From Planctomycetota bacterium (GTDB taxonomy: Bacteria > Planctomycetota > UBA1135 > GCA-002686595), in assembly GCA_028823395.1 (NCBI GenBank), contig JAPKBO010000003.1, forward strand, positions 1-62,572: DNA of 62,572 nt. Reading direction: 5' to 3'. The notes beneath the pieces are model-generated. The model saw nothing but the letters and a program-made list of their open reading frames with translations. It made no database searches and was not told the DNA's origin. Positions 52,746 to 61,127 of the stretch are shown here, piece by piece. The position numbers and the translations under genes were made by a program. The first letter of the stretch is position 1. The number at the start of each line of letters is the position of its first letter.

Positions 52746-53693
52746 ATGCCTCCTTCCACGCCCACTGCCTCCAGCGCTCCGGTGACTAAGCGCAGCCGCA
52801 GGGGAATCTTCCTGCGCGGCCTCGCCGTGGTGCTGCCGGCCGTGCTGACGGTGTTCGTGTTCGTGAGCGTGGGCCAGTTCGTCAACCGCTACGTTGCCGG
52901 ACCCGTCAACAAGGCCATCTACACGGGGCTCGAAAGCAACTCGATCGGCTGGACGGTGCTCGGCTGGGGCGACATCGATCCGACGAACACTTCATTTCTC
53001 TTAGAGCGCGGGGATCAACCCGAGACCATTCGGGAACTCTGGGACGCCCAGGGCGGGCCGGAACAGGAGGGCTTTGAAGTTGCCTTGGCTGAACATCGCG
53101 CGGGCCTTCCCGGTTTTATGCGGGACCTCCCGCAGTGGGGGATTAGCCCCGAAGCACTGCGCACGGCCGTTCAGGGTCGGGTGGGTATTTGGGCCGGGAT
53201 TCTGATCGCGGGGAGCCTGATCTTGCTGGTGGGCTACCTGGCCAGCGGCTTCCTGGGCCGCGCCCTCATCGCAGGCACCGATCGCACACTTGCCCGCCTG
53301 CCCCTAGTGCGAGCGGTCTATCCCCACGCCAAACAGCTGGTGGACTTCTTCCTTTCCGATAACGAAATGGAGTTCGACAGCGTTGTGGCCGCCCCCTACC
53401 CGAGCCCGGGTATCTGGTCCATCGGCCTCGTCACAGGCGGCGGGCTACCCGAGCTGCACGATGACCAAAAAGGCGAAATGCGGGCCATCTATATCCCCTC
53501 CTCTCCGCTTCCCATGACGGGCTGCACCGTCTTCATCGCGGCGGAAGATCTGGTCCCTTTAGACATGACGGTGGAAGAGGCCTTCCGGCTCGTGGTCTCT
53601 GTGGGCGTGCTCGTGCCTGAAGGTCACCTGAAAGCCGGGCAATCCAAGGCCTCCCCAGGGGCCGGCAAGGCCGAGGGCGGCCCTGAAGACTAG
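52746..53693 (+). CDS. DUF502 membrane protein
   Basis: 315 residues of the DUF502 family. There are two hydrophobic segments (about 25-47 and 155-180) and the family run AVYPHAKQLVDFFLSDN, followed by SIGLVTGGGLPEL. The function of the family is unknown; some members are envelope-associated. ATG 52746 is favoured over a longer frame from 52593 that adds 51 arginine-rich, non-homologous residues. A basic N-terminus points to the cytoplasm. Confidence 0.82.
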   Translation: MPPSTPTASSAPVTKRSRRGIFLRGLAVVLPAVLTVFVFVSVGQFVNRYVAGPVNKAIYTGLESNSIGWTVLGWGDIDPTNTSFLLERGDQPETIRELWDAQGGPEQEGFEVALAEHRAGLPGFMRDLPQWGISPEALRTAVQGRVGIWAGILIAGSLILLVGYLASGFLGRALIAGTDRTLARLPLVRAVYPHAKQLVDFFLSDNEMEFDSVVAAPYPSPGIWSIGLVTGGGLPELHDDQKGEMRAIYIPSSPLPMTGCTVFIAAEDLVPLDMTVEEAFRLVVSVGVLVPEGHLKAGQSKASPGAGKAEGGPED

Positions 53694-53742
53694 GGCTGGG
53701 GGGTGCCACAAAGCCCCTTAGCGGCGACAATGGCAACCCGCC

Positions 53743-54645
53743 ATGAACTACGCCGACCGCCTAGACCAAGCCGTCCTCACCAAGGGCAACCCCTGCCTCG
53801 TCGGGCTCGATCCACACCTCGCCCTGATGCCTGAGGAGTTCGCCGCCGTGCGCGACCCCGAGGCCACGCGGCAAGAATGCGCGAACGACGTGACCCGCTT
53901 CCTGCTTGGCATCCTCGATGCCGTGGCCGACGTCGTGCCCGCAGTCAAACCACAGCTAGCCTTCTTCGAGGTCCTCGGGCCCGAAGGCCTTGCGGCCTAT
54001 GAGGCTGTGGTGGCGGCCAGCCACGAGCGCGGCCTCATCGTCATCGGCGACGCCAAGCGCGGGGACATCGGCAGCACAGCCGCGGCCTACGCCGAGGCCT
54101 TCCTTACGGGCGGGCCGGGCTCGGACCCTGCGACCCTTTGCGATGCCCTCACGATCAACCCCTTCCTCGGCAGCGACTCCGTCCAGCCCTTCCTTGAAGC
54201 CTGCGACGCGGCGGGAGCAGGCGTGTACATCTTGGCCCGCACCTCCAACCCCTCCAGCGCCGAGTTTCAGACCCAGGGTTCGCCAACCCTGACTGAGCGG
54301 GTGGCCGATGCCATTGGTGCCTGGGGCGCCGAACGCATAGGAACATGCGGCTTCTCAAGCGTGGGAGCGGTGGTGGGAGCCACCCATCCGAGCGAACTGG
54401 TTGCCCTACGCGAGCGCATGCCCCACACGCCCCTGCTCCTGCCCGGCTTCGGCGCACAAGGAGCCACTGCCGCTGACGTGGTGGGGGGCTTCACCGAAGG
54501 CTGCCGGGGAGCACTGGTCAATTCGTCCCGCGGGATCCTGTTCGCCTACCGGCAGGGGGACACGGCTAACTGGAAGGACGCCGCCCGTCTAGCCGCCCAA
54601 CAAATGGCCGAGGAACTGTCCTTGGCCCTGTCGAGTCCCGCCTAA
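53743..54645 (+). CDS. pyrF: Orotidine 5'-phosphate decarboxylase (type 2)
   Basis: PyrF makes UMP. The catalytic Asp-Lys cluster is in VIGDAKRGDIGSTA near residue 103, and the N-terminus VGLDPHLALMPEE is typical. The insert and 300-residue length mark the larger type 2 form. The phosphate site GFGAQGA is near the end. It is the only pyrimidine gene in the window. Confidence 0.95.
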   Translation: MNYADRLDQAVLTKGNPCLVGLDPHLALMPEEFAAVRDPEATRQECANDVTRFLLGILDAVADVVPAVKPQLAFFEVLGPEGLAAYEAVVAASHERGLIVIGDAKRGDIGSTAAAYAEAFLTGGPGSDPATLCDALTINPFLGSDSVQPFLEACDAAGAGVYILARTSNPSSAEFQTQGSPTLTERVADAIGAWGAERIGTCGFSSVGAVVGATHPSELVALRERMPHTPLLLPGFGAQGATAADVVGGFTEGCRGALVNSSRGILFAYRQGDTANWKDAARLAAQQMAEELSLALSSPA

Positions 54646-54655
54646 GGACCCGGTC

Positions 54656-56272
54656 GTGGATCTACGCCTCGAACACCTGGCCGCCGACCTTTTCGGCCTG
54701 GACGAGAGTGCCCGCGAAGCTCTCTCATCCGGCAGCATCAATGGCATTCCGGTCCCCGGCCGTCTCGAGGATCTGGCCCGACCCAGCGATCGCCACGATG
54801 CGGGTCAGCGTGGGCTCCTGGCCCAGGCTCTAGCCGAGGGGCATGGATTCCACGAACTGCCCGAGCGAGCCCGGACATCCATGTCCCTCCTAGCCGAGGA
54901 AGGCACTTTTTGTGTGGTGACCGGTCAGCAACCAGGCCTGTGCTCCAGCCCTCTCTACAGCCTCTACAAAGGCCTTCAGGCGTGCCGGCTGGCCACGGAC
55001 CTCTCGCACCTGTGGGGAACTCCCGTGGTGCCCCTGTTCTGGAATCACGGCGATGACCACGACATTGCCGAGGTCCATCACGCCCACCAGCTCAACCGAA
55101 ATCTCGACCTGCAGAAGGTCAAGCTGGCCGGACTCTCCTCGGGCCGCACCCCTCTTTCAGAGATCCACTTCGACGAGGAGGTGCACCACCTCTCCGCGAC
55201 TCGCGCACTCCTGAGCGAGATGTACGAAGAGTTCGAAGGCACCGACGCCGCACTCGATCTGTTCTTTCCGCGCTCTGGCGAGTCCTTTGTGCGCGCCTTC
55301 ACCCGCACCATGAGCACCTTGCTCGGGCCCATGGGGCTGCTGGTCGTCGAGCCCGACTGGATCCGCCCAGCCCTCTCTTCAGCCCTCGCCGATCTGGTGT
55401 CTCTGAACCCTGAACCACTGCTCCAGGAAGGATCCGGACCCAACAGCCCCATCCCTCCTTCGCAAGCCGCCCTCGTCTATCAGGTTCAGGAGGGTCAGCG
55501 GCGAGCCTTGCGTCCCGGCGGTGAGGGCTTCGCCTTCGATGACGAGCCCGGCTCGCGCACAGCCTCCGAACTTGCAGCCGAGATCGCGGGCAAGCCCGAG
55601 GGCTGGTCTGCTGGTGCCCTTTTGAGGCCCTTGGTCCAGGACGCCGTGCTCCCCGTGGCAGCCACGATTGGCGGCATAGGCGAGCTCCTCTACCACGCCC
55701 AACTCGCTCCCCTGCGCGCCGCGGCCGGACTCCCCAATACACCCTTCGTGCCACGCATCAGTATGACCCTGACCAACCCCGAGGTACGCAGCACCTTGGA
55801 GCGGGCTGAGGCCACACCCGGCGAAGTCCTGGCGGCCCGGGGAGAGTGGCGCCCAAGGAATGAACCTTCAGGCGGCGAAGTGCCCGCAGCGGGCGACTTT
55901 CTACGCAAAGAGGCTGAGGGGGCAGCGGAACGTCTGCGCGGCTTGCGCGAGGAAATCGCCAAGCTGCAGGGCAATCTGTCCGGGAACCTTGAGCGAACAG
56001 CCCGACAGGTGAAGGCGGCCATCGAGAAGCTCGCCATGAAGGTCGACCGCGTCCAGGCCAACCAGTCCGGTAAAGGTCAGCGCGTACTACGGCGCATCAA
56101 CAACAGCCTCGTTCCCCTGGGGCAGCCTCAGGAGCGAGTACTCGGTCCCCTGCAGTTCTGCGCCCGCTTTGGATGCGGGTGGGTGGAAGACCTCTATCGT
56201 GAACTGCCCCCCATCTGCTTTGAACACCTCGTCGTCCACCTCGACCCCGATGCCGACACCTCCCATGACTGA
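54656..56272 (+). CDS. bshC: Bacillithiol synthase BshC (cysteine-adding enzyme)
   Basis: BshC couples cysteine to glucosaminyl-malate, the last step of bacillithiol synthesis. Family runs are CVVTGQQPGLCSSPLYSLYK near residue 88, PLFWNHGDDHDIAEV near 125 and FVPRISMTL near 363, followed by a coiled-coil (about 415-470). GTG 54656 starts ten bases after pyrF. The stop overlaps the bshB1 start by eight bases, indicating coupled translation. Confidence 0.92.
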   Translation: MDLRLEHLAADLFGLDESAREALSSGSINGIPVPGRLEDLARPSDRHDAGQRGLLAQALAEGHGFHELPERARTSMSLLAEEGTFCVVTGQQPGLCSSPLYSLYKGLQACRLATDLSHLWGTPVVPLFWNHGDDHDIAEVHHAHQLNRNLDLQKVKLAGLSSGRTPLSEIHFDEEVHHLSATRALLSEMYEEFEGTDAALDLFFPRSGESFVRAFTRTMSTLLGPMGLLVVEPDWIRPALSSALADLVSLNPEPLLQEGSGPNSPIPPSQAALVYQVQEGQRRALRPGGEGFAFDDEPGSRTASELAAEIAGKPEGWSAGALLRPLVQDAVLPVAATIGGIGELLYHAQLAPLRAAAGLPNTPFVPRISMTLTNPEVRSTLERAEATPGEVLAARGEWRPRNEPSGGEVPAAGDFLRKEAEGAAERLRGLREEIAKLQGNLSGNLERTARQVKAAIEKLAMKVDRVQANQSGKGQRVLRRINNSLVPLGQPQERVLGPLQFCARFGCGWVEDLYRELPPICFEHLVVHLDPDADTSHD

Positions 56273-57032
56273 TTCCAACCTGCGCTTGGACGCCCTCGTC
56301 ATTGCCGCGCACCCCGACGACGCTGAGATTTCCCTGGGAGGCACGATTCTGCGCCTGACGGCAGCCGGGCTGAAGGTTGGAGTACTCGACCTCACGGCCG
56401 GAGAAATGGGCTCGCGAGGAACGGGAGAGGACAGAGCAGCGGAGGCCAGCGAGGCTTCCGAACTCCTGGGTTTGAGCCTGCGCACCAACCTGGGGTTGCC
56501 CGATGGACGGCTGGTGGCCGGGGTGGAAGAGCGCGAGAAGGTGGCAGCCGTTTTGCGCGCCCATCGCCCGGATGTCGTCTTCGCCCATAGCGAGTCCGAC
56601 CTGCATCCCGACCACGTCGCCGCAGGACGCATCGCCCGGGAGGCCTGGTACATATGTGGCCTCCGTCGTCTCGCCCAACTCGCCGGCGAGGAGCCCGCGC
56701 CCCGGCCTCGCCACCTTCTTCGGTTCATGGGGCACCTGGCATTCGAGCCCACACTGGTGGTGGACATCGATCCCGTTTGGACGCGTAAGATGGCCGCTAT
56801 TGCGGCCTATTCCAGCCAACTGACCTCTGATTCCGACGACGGCAGCCACTTCCTTTTTGGGGCGGATATTGCGGAGCGGGTTGAGACCAAGGCCCGCTAC
56901 TTCGGAGAGTTGATCGGCGCACGCCACGGGGAACCGCTCCAACATGAGGGCCCGATACCCCTCGGCCAAGAACTGTGCCCCGCCTGGGGTGCCCTGCTCT
57001 CATGGGCGGATACCCGGGATTCACAGGACTAG
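56265..57032 (+). CDS. bshB1: Bacillithiol biosynthesis deacetylase BshB1 (LmbE-like)
   Basis: This zinc hydrolase removes the acetyl group from N-acetylglucosaminyl-malate, the second step of bacillithiol synthesis. The metal site is AAHPDDAE at residue 12 and the later ligand is in SDLHPDHVA near residue 110. GEMGSRG is also typical. ATG 56265 gives 255 residues, normal for BshB1; an earlier ATG at 56169 lies inside bshC. The alternative of a mycothiol- or general LmbE-type deacetylase is less likely given bshC and bshA close by. Confidence 0.9.
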   Translation: MTDSNLRLDALVIAAHPDDAEISLGGTILRLTAAGLKVGVLDLTAGEMGSRGTGEDRAAEASEASELLGLSLRTNLGLPDGRLVAGVEEREKVAAVLRAHRPDVVFAHSESDLHPDHVAAGRIAREAWYICGLRRLAQLAGEEPAPRPRHLLRFMGHLAFEPTLVVDIDPVWTRKMAAIAAYSSQLTSDSDDGSHFLFGADIAERVETKARYFGELIGARHGEPLQHEGPIPLGQELCPAWGALLSWADTRDSQD

Positions 57033-57098
57033 CCCCCGCGACTTGGCCAAGCCCGGATACACTGCTTGGCCCGCGGTCCCCGCGCCGCGCCGACGTTC

Positions 57099-58445
57099 AT
57101 GCGCCGCATCGCCATAATCAATCAGAAGGGTGGAGTCGGAAAAACCACCACCGCCGCCAACCTCGGGTCGGCCCTCGCGCGCCTTGGCCGACGGGTCGTA
57201 CTTGTGGACCTGGATGCCCAGGCCAACCTTTCCCTGCACCTGGGAACGGATCTGGCCTCCGGCGAGCCCTCTACCTACGACCTGCTCCTGGGGCGCAAGC
57301 CCTTTGCTGATTGCCTGAGGGAGACGACGACCGCCGGGCTTCGGCTCCTACCGGCCCATATCGACCTTTCCGGAGCTGAAATCGAACTGGCCAGCGCCTT
57401 CGGTCGTGAAATCATCCTGCGCGAGGCCCTCGATAATTGGGAGTCCGCGGCCAAGGAGGCTGATGGAGAAGCTCCTGCGGACTACGTCATCTTGGACTGC
57501 CCGCCCAGCCTGGGCCTCCTATCCATCAATGGACTGGCCGCAGCCCATGAGGTGATCGTCACCCTTCAGACGGAGTTCTTCGCCCTGCAGGGGATCAGCA
57601 AGCTGGTAGAAATCGTTCAGCTCATGCGGCGCCGAATCAACCCGGCCCTGAATGTTGCCGGCATCCTGCCGACCCTCTACGACAGCCGTTTGCGCCTTGC
57701 ACGTGAAGTCTTGGCCGAGATCCGGCGCTATTTCCCCGGCCAGGTGTTCTCACACCCCATCCGTACCAACGTCAAATTGGCCGAGGCCCCCAGCCACGGA
57801 GTCTCGATTTTCGAGTACGCCCCCAACTCCCCTGGAGCCCGCGACTATCTGATTCTCGCGCGCGAGATCATGGCGGCCGAGAACCAGGATCCCGATCTAG
57901 CCCAACGCGAGCTACCCGTCCCGGCCGTGGAGCAACTAGAGGCCACCTTGGCCGCGATGGCCCGCCCGGCAAAACCTCGAAAGCCAAAACCGGCCGCCCA
58001 TGCGCCAATAACGGAGGAGGAGGTCGAGGAGCCCGAGTTGCCGACGGTTGAACTCACGCCCTCCCCGGCACCCGAGCCGCAAGTTGAGGCCGAGGCCCCT
58101 CCCCAATGGAGTCCGACCTCCCCCGAGCAGTCGACGGGGCACCAGGAACTCGAGAGTCCGGATGGATCAGGATTAGATTCAGATGTTCATCCGAATTTGA
58201 CGGCCACATGCGATGAACCTGAGACAACCTTGGAGACCCATGCAGTTGCGGCGCCGGCCTCCCACGAGGAGCCGAAAGCCCCCATGGATCCCCAAGCCGA
58301 AGTGCATGCGCACCCCGGACCCGCCGATCCTGAACCAAACTATAACTTCGCATCCACTTCTGGGTCCGAAAGAGAGCATATGCCGACCCGGTCGAGACTT
58401 GGACCTCTCGCCGATAAGGGCCTATCCGACCCCACCCTCGGCTGA
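57099..58445 (+). CDS. parA: ParA-family chromosome partition ATPase with long acidic proline-rich tail
   Basis: The deviant Walker A motif is INQKGGVGKTTTAANLG at residue 6, and Walker A' is VDLDAQANLSLHLG near 40. CPPSLGLLSINGLAA near 150 is the usual Walker B segment. The core ends around residue 265. The remaining 180 residues are rich in Pro, Glu and Ala with little predicted fold, unlike standard ParA of about 260. ATG 57099 fits conservation; an upstream start adds 11 residues. The gene is embedded between bshB1 and bshA. Confidence 0.93.
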   Translation: MRRIAIINQKGGVGKTTTAANLGSALARLGRRVVLVDLDAQANLSLHLGTDLASGEPSTYDLLLGRKPFADCLRETTTAGLRLLPAHIDLSGAEIELASAFGREIILREALDNWESAAKEADGEAPADYVILDCPPSLGLLSINGLAAAHEVIVTLQTEFFALQGISKLVEIVQLMRRRINPALNVAGILPTLYDSRLRLAREVLAEIRRYFPGQVFSHPIRTNVKLAEAPSHGVSIFEYAPNSPGARDYLILAREIMAAENQDPDLAQRELPVPAVEQLEATLAAMARPAKPRKPKPAAHAPITEEEVEEPELPTVELTPSPAPEPQVEAEAPPQWSPTSPEQSTGHQELESPDGSGLDSDVHPNLTATCDEPETTLETHAVAAPASHEEPKAPMDPQAEVHAHPGPADPEPNYNFASTSGSEREHMPTRSRLGPLADKGLSDPTLG

Positions 58446-58499
58446 AGAGGTTCCCCCAGTGCCGTCAAGGCGGTCTAGATCATGGCGAAGACGGATAGG

Positions 58500-59654
58500 A
58501 TGAAAATAGGGGTACTTTGCCACCCAACCTATGGTGGTTCGGGGGTTGTGGCCAGTGAATTGGCCCTGTCGCTTGCCGAGCGTGGGCACAAGGTGCACCT
58601 CTTCTCCCACAGGGCTCCGCCACGCCTAGCCCGCTCCTCCGGCCGGGTAGAGCTGCACGTGGCCCAGGGCGTTCCCTACCCCCTTTTCCATGCCACGCCC
58701 CATGACCTGGCAATCACCTCAGCCGTGCTCGACCTGCACGAGAGTCTGGGGCTCGACATCCTGCACGCCCACTACGCCCTGCCCCACGCAGTGTGTGCCC
58801 TGCTCGCCAGGTCCGCAGCCAAAGGCCGCGCCGGGCAGAAGGCGCCACGGGTGGTCACGACCCTGCACGGTACCGACATAACGCTTGTCGGCAACGACCA
58901 GAGCTACGCCCCCCTAGTGCGCTACACCCTCGCTGCGAGCGACGCCGTCACCGCCGTTTCCGCTGATCTCGTACGCCGCACAGCTGAGAATTTTGGGCCT
59001 GAGGCCATGGCTGAACGTATCGAGGTCGTGCCCAACTTTGTCGACCTCGAGGAGTTCCACCCCGGGGTTGCCCCAACCCAGCCCGGGTCGCCCCCCACCG
59101 TGGTGCATGTGAGTAACTTTCGGCCCGTCAAGCGCGTGCCCTGGCTGGTGGAAGCCTTTGCCCTGGCCTGTGGCCCCGGCACCCCGGGGGAGGCGACCGA
59201 CTGGCGGCTGCTCTTGGTTGGCGATGGCCCCGATCAGGCACGCAGTCGAAAGGTCGCAAAGGAGTGCGGAGTCGATAATCGCGTCACTTTCCTCGGTACC
59301 CGCGACGCCCTGCCGGGCCTCCTCGCTCCCGCAGACGTGTACGCCCTCTCCAGCAGCGAAGAGTCTTTCGGTCTCTCCGCTTTGGAGTCCATGGCGTGTG
59401 GAACCCCCGTGCTCGCCTGCAACGTGGGCGGGGTCTCAGAGGTCGTGGAAGACGGGGTGAGCGGGTGGCTGGTGGATGCCAATGATCCGCAGGCCTTCGC
59501 AGACAGACTCAGCCAGGCCCTTCACGACCGGGACCGCAGTCGGGCCATGGGAGCCTCGGCGCGCAAACGCGCCGAACGCCTGTTCTCTCGCGATCAAATC
59601 GTCGACCAGTACGAGCGCATATACCGTCAGGCCATGGAAGGGCCCCAGCGGTGA
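58500..59654 (+). CDS. bshA: N-acetyl-alpha-D-glucosaminyl L-malate synthase BshA
   Basis: BshA is a GT4 glycosyltransferase that joins N-acetylglucosamine from UDP-GlcNAc to L-malate, the first step of bacillithiol synthesis. Runs seen are CHPTYGGSGVVASELA at the N-terminus, HAHYALPHAVCA near 90, TLHGTDITL near 120 and, in the C-terminal domain, ESFGLSALESMACGTPV. These match BshA better than other GT4 enzymes. ATG 58500 starts the conserved part; ATG 58482 adds six residues. The stop overlaps the desulfurase GTG as GTGA. Confidence 0.9.
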   Translation: MKIGVLCHPTYGGSGVVASELALSLAERGHKVHLFSHRAPPRLARSSGRVELHVAQGVPYPLFHATPHDLAITSAVLDLHESLGLDILHAHYALPHAVCALLARSAAKGRAGQKAPRVVTTLHGTDITLVGNDQSYAPLVRYTLAASDAVTAVSADLVRRTAENFGPEAMAERIEVVPNFVDLEEFHPGVAPTQPGSPPTVVHVSNFRPVKRVPWLVEAFALACGPGTPGEATDWRLLLVGDGPDQARSRKVAKECGVDNRVTFLGTRDALPGLLAPADVYALSSSEESFGLSALESMACGTPVLACNVGGVSEVVEDGVSGWLVDANDPQAFADRLSQALHDRDRSRAMGASARKRAERLFSRDQIVDQYERIYRQAMEGPQR

Positions 59655-60799
59655 AGCGCGTCTACCTGGATCACAATGCCACCACCACCCTGCGGCCCGA
59701 AGCCAGGGAGACCTGGATGGCGACCCTGCAGGACCTCGGGGGCAACCCCTCCAGCGTCCACACCTCTGGGCGTGCAGCCCGGGCCGTGATCGATCGCGCC
59801 CGAGAGCGCGTGGCTGAAGCCCTCGGAGTCAGCGAGTCCGGCGTGTTCTTCACCTCTAGTGGAACAGAGGCCAACAACATGGCCTTGCTCGGGACCCTGC
59901 GCGCTGCAGCCCCGGGGAGCGCCCTGACCGTACTCGCCAGCGATCACGCCTCGGTGCTGGAACCCGCCCGTCACCTAGAGTCCGAGGGGCACGAACTGCG
60001 TCTTGCACCCGTAAGCCCGGAGGGTCTGGTCGATGTCGAAGAGTTGGCCCAAACGGCCCGTGGATGCGCACTCCTCTCCATGGCCGCCGCGAACAACGAA
60101 ACGGGCGCCCTGGTGCCCCTGGGCGAAGTACGTGAGGCCCTGGGAGGCGAACCCGTGCCCATTCACACAGACGCGGCCCAGGCCCTTGGACGGATACCTC
60201 TGGATCTCACCGGCTGGGGCGTAGATCTGGCGACCTTGTCAGCCCACAAGGTTGGGGGGCCGGTGGGCGTGGGAGTCCTCGTTCGCTGCACATCCGTACC
60301 CCTCAAGCCCGTGCTCTTCGGCGGAGGCCAGGAAGATGGCCTGCGACCGGGCACGGAGAACGCTCCGGCCATCGCAGCTGCCGCCTGTGCTATTGAACTC
60401 TCCATAGCGGAGCAGAAGGAGGCCGCCGCCCGTTGGCGCAGGCAGACGTCATACCTTTGGACCGAACTTAAGAGGGCGTTACCGAACCTTCAGGTGGTCG
60501 GCCCTCCGGTCGATTCCCCCCTGCGACTCCCCAATACATTGAACATCTTGGCCCCAGGGGTTGAAGGCCGGGTGATCGTGACGCGGCTCGATCTGGAGGG
60601 CCTAGAAGTCTCCGCCGGCTCTGCCTGCTCAAGCGGATCCCTTGAGCCCTCCCACGTGCTGACGGCCATGGGATTTGCAGAAGAATCAGCGCGCGCGGCC
60701 GTCCGTCTTTCCCTCGGATGGGAAACGGTCGACGCCGAAGTGTGCCGGGCCGTTGAGATCCTGTCGAAAACTTTCTCGTCCGGTCGTAAGTCGGGCTAG
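59651..60799 (+). CDS. Cysteine desulfurase (IscS/NifS type)
   Basis: A PLP enzyme that takes sulfur from cysteine for Fe-S clusters or thiolation. The start is VYLDHNATTTLRP, the PLP lysine lies in SAHKVGGPVGVG near 200 and the sulfur-carrying cysteine in SAGSACSSGSLEPSHV near 325. The enzyme is 382 residues, of IscS/NifS type rather than SufS. The start codon GTG overlaps the bshA stop. A role with bacillithiol-linked sulfur use is suggested by position only. Confidence 0.92.
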   Translation: MKRVYLDHNATTTLRPEARETWMATLQDLGGNPSSVHTSGRAARAVIDRARERVAEALGVSESGVFFTSSGTEANNMALLGTLRAAAPGSALTVLASDHASVLEPARHLESEGHELRLAPVSPEGLVDVEELAQTARGCALLSMAAANNETGALVPLGEVREALGGEPVPIHTDAAQALGRIPLDLTGWGVDLATLSAHKVGGPVGVGVLVRCTSVPLKPVLFGGGQEDGLRPGTENAPAIAAAACAIELSIAEQKEAAARWRRQTSYLWTELKRALPNLQVVGPPVDSPLRLPNTLNILAPGVEGRVIVTRLDLEGLEVSAGSACSSGSLEPSHVLTAMGFAEESARAAVRLSLGWETVDAEVCRAVEILSKTFSSGRKSG

Positions 60800-61127
60800 T
60801 TCAACGCGAAACCGCAGTGCGCACCGGTCGTCTGTGGAGAATTGTTGACGCGGGCAAAAGCGATGGCAGAATGCGGGCGCGCATACCGCTTCCGCTTCTC
60901 GTGGGCCCCCCTTGCCGTCGCACTCCTGCGCGACACCCCCCCCACGAAGCCGCACCGCGCACCGTCTTGGACAATCCCGCAAGTGCCCCCGAGTAACGGC
61001 CACGGTTGGCCCATCTTCGGGGTTCCCCCCCAGCCGTACGGGGCCTTCGAATAGGCCTCTTTGGGCCTTCTCCCCCCATACCCCTATCGCGAGCCGCTCC
61101 GGCATCCCTCGCAAGCGCCCCCGCTCC
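60800..61127 (+). promoter_or_regulatory. dnaA upstream region with promoter and a near-consensus DnaA box
   Basis: 328 bases separate the desulfurase gene from dnaA. At 60833-60841 the run TGTGGAGAA differs from the DnaA box (TTATCCACA, reverse strand) at one position. Next to it TTGACG (60845-60850) and CAGAAT (60867-60872), 16 bases apart, make a plausible sigma-70 promoter. This layout fits DnaA autoregulation. The transcript would carry a leader of about 250 bases, with one short GC hairpin near 61053. No cluster of boxes or AT-rich unwinding element is evident, so oriC itself is not placed here. Confidence 0.5.
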
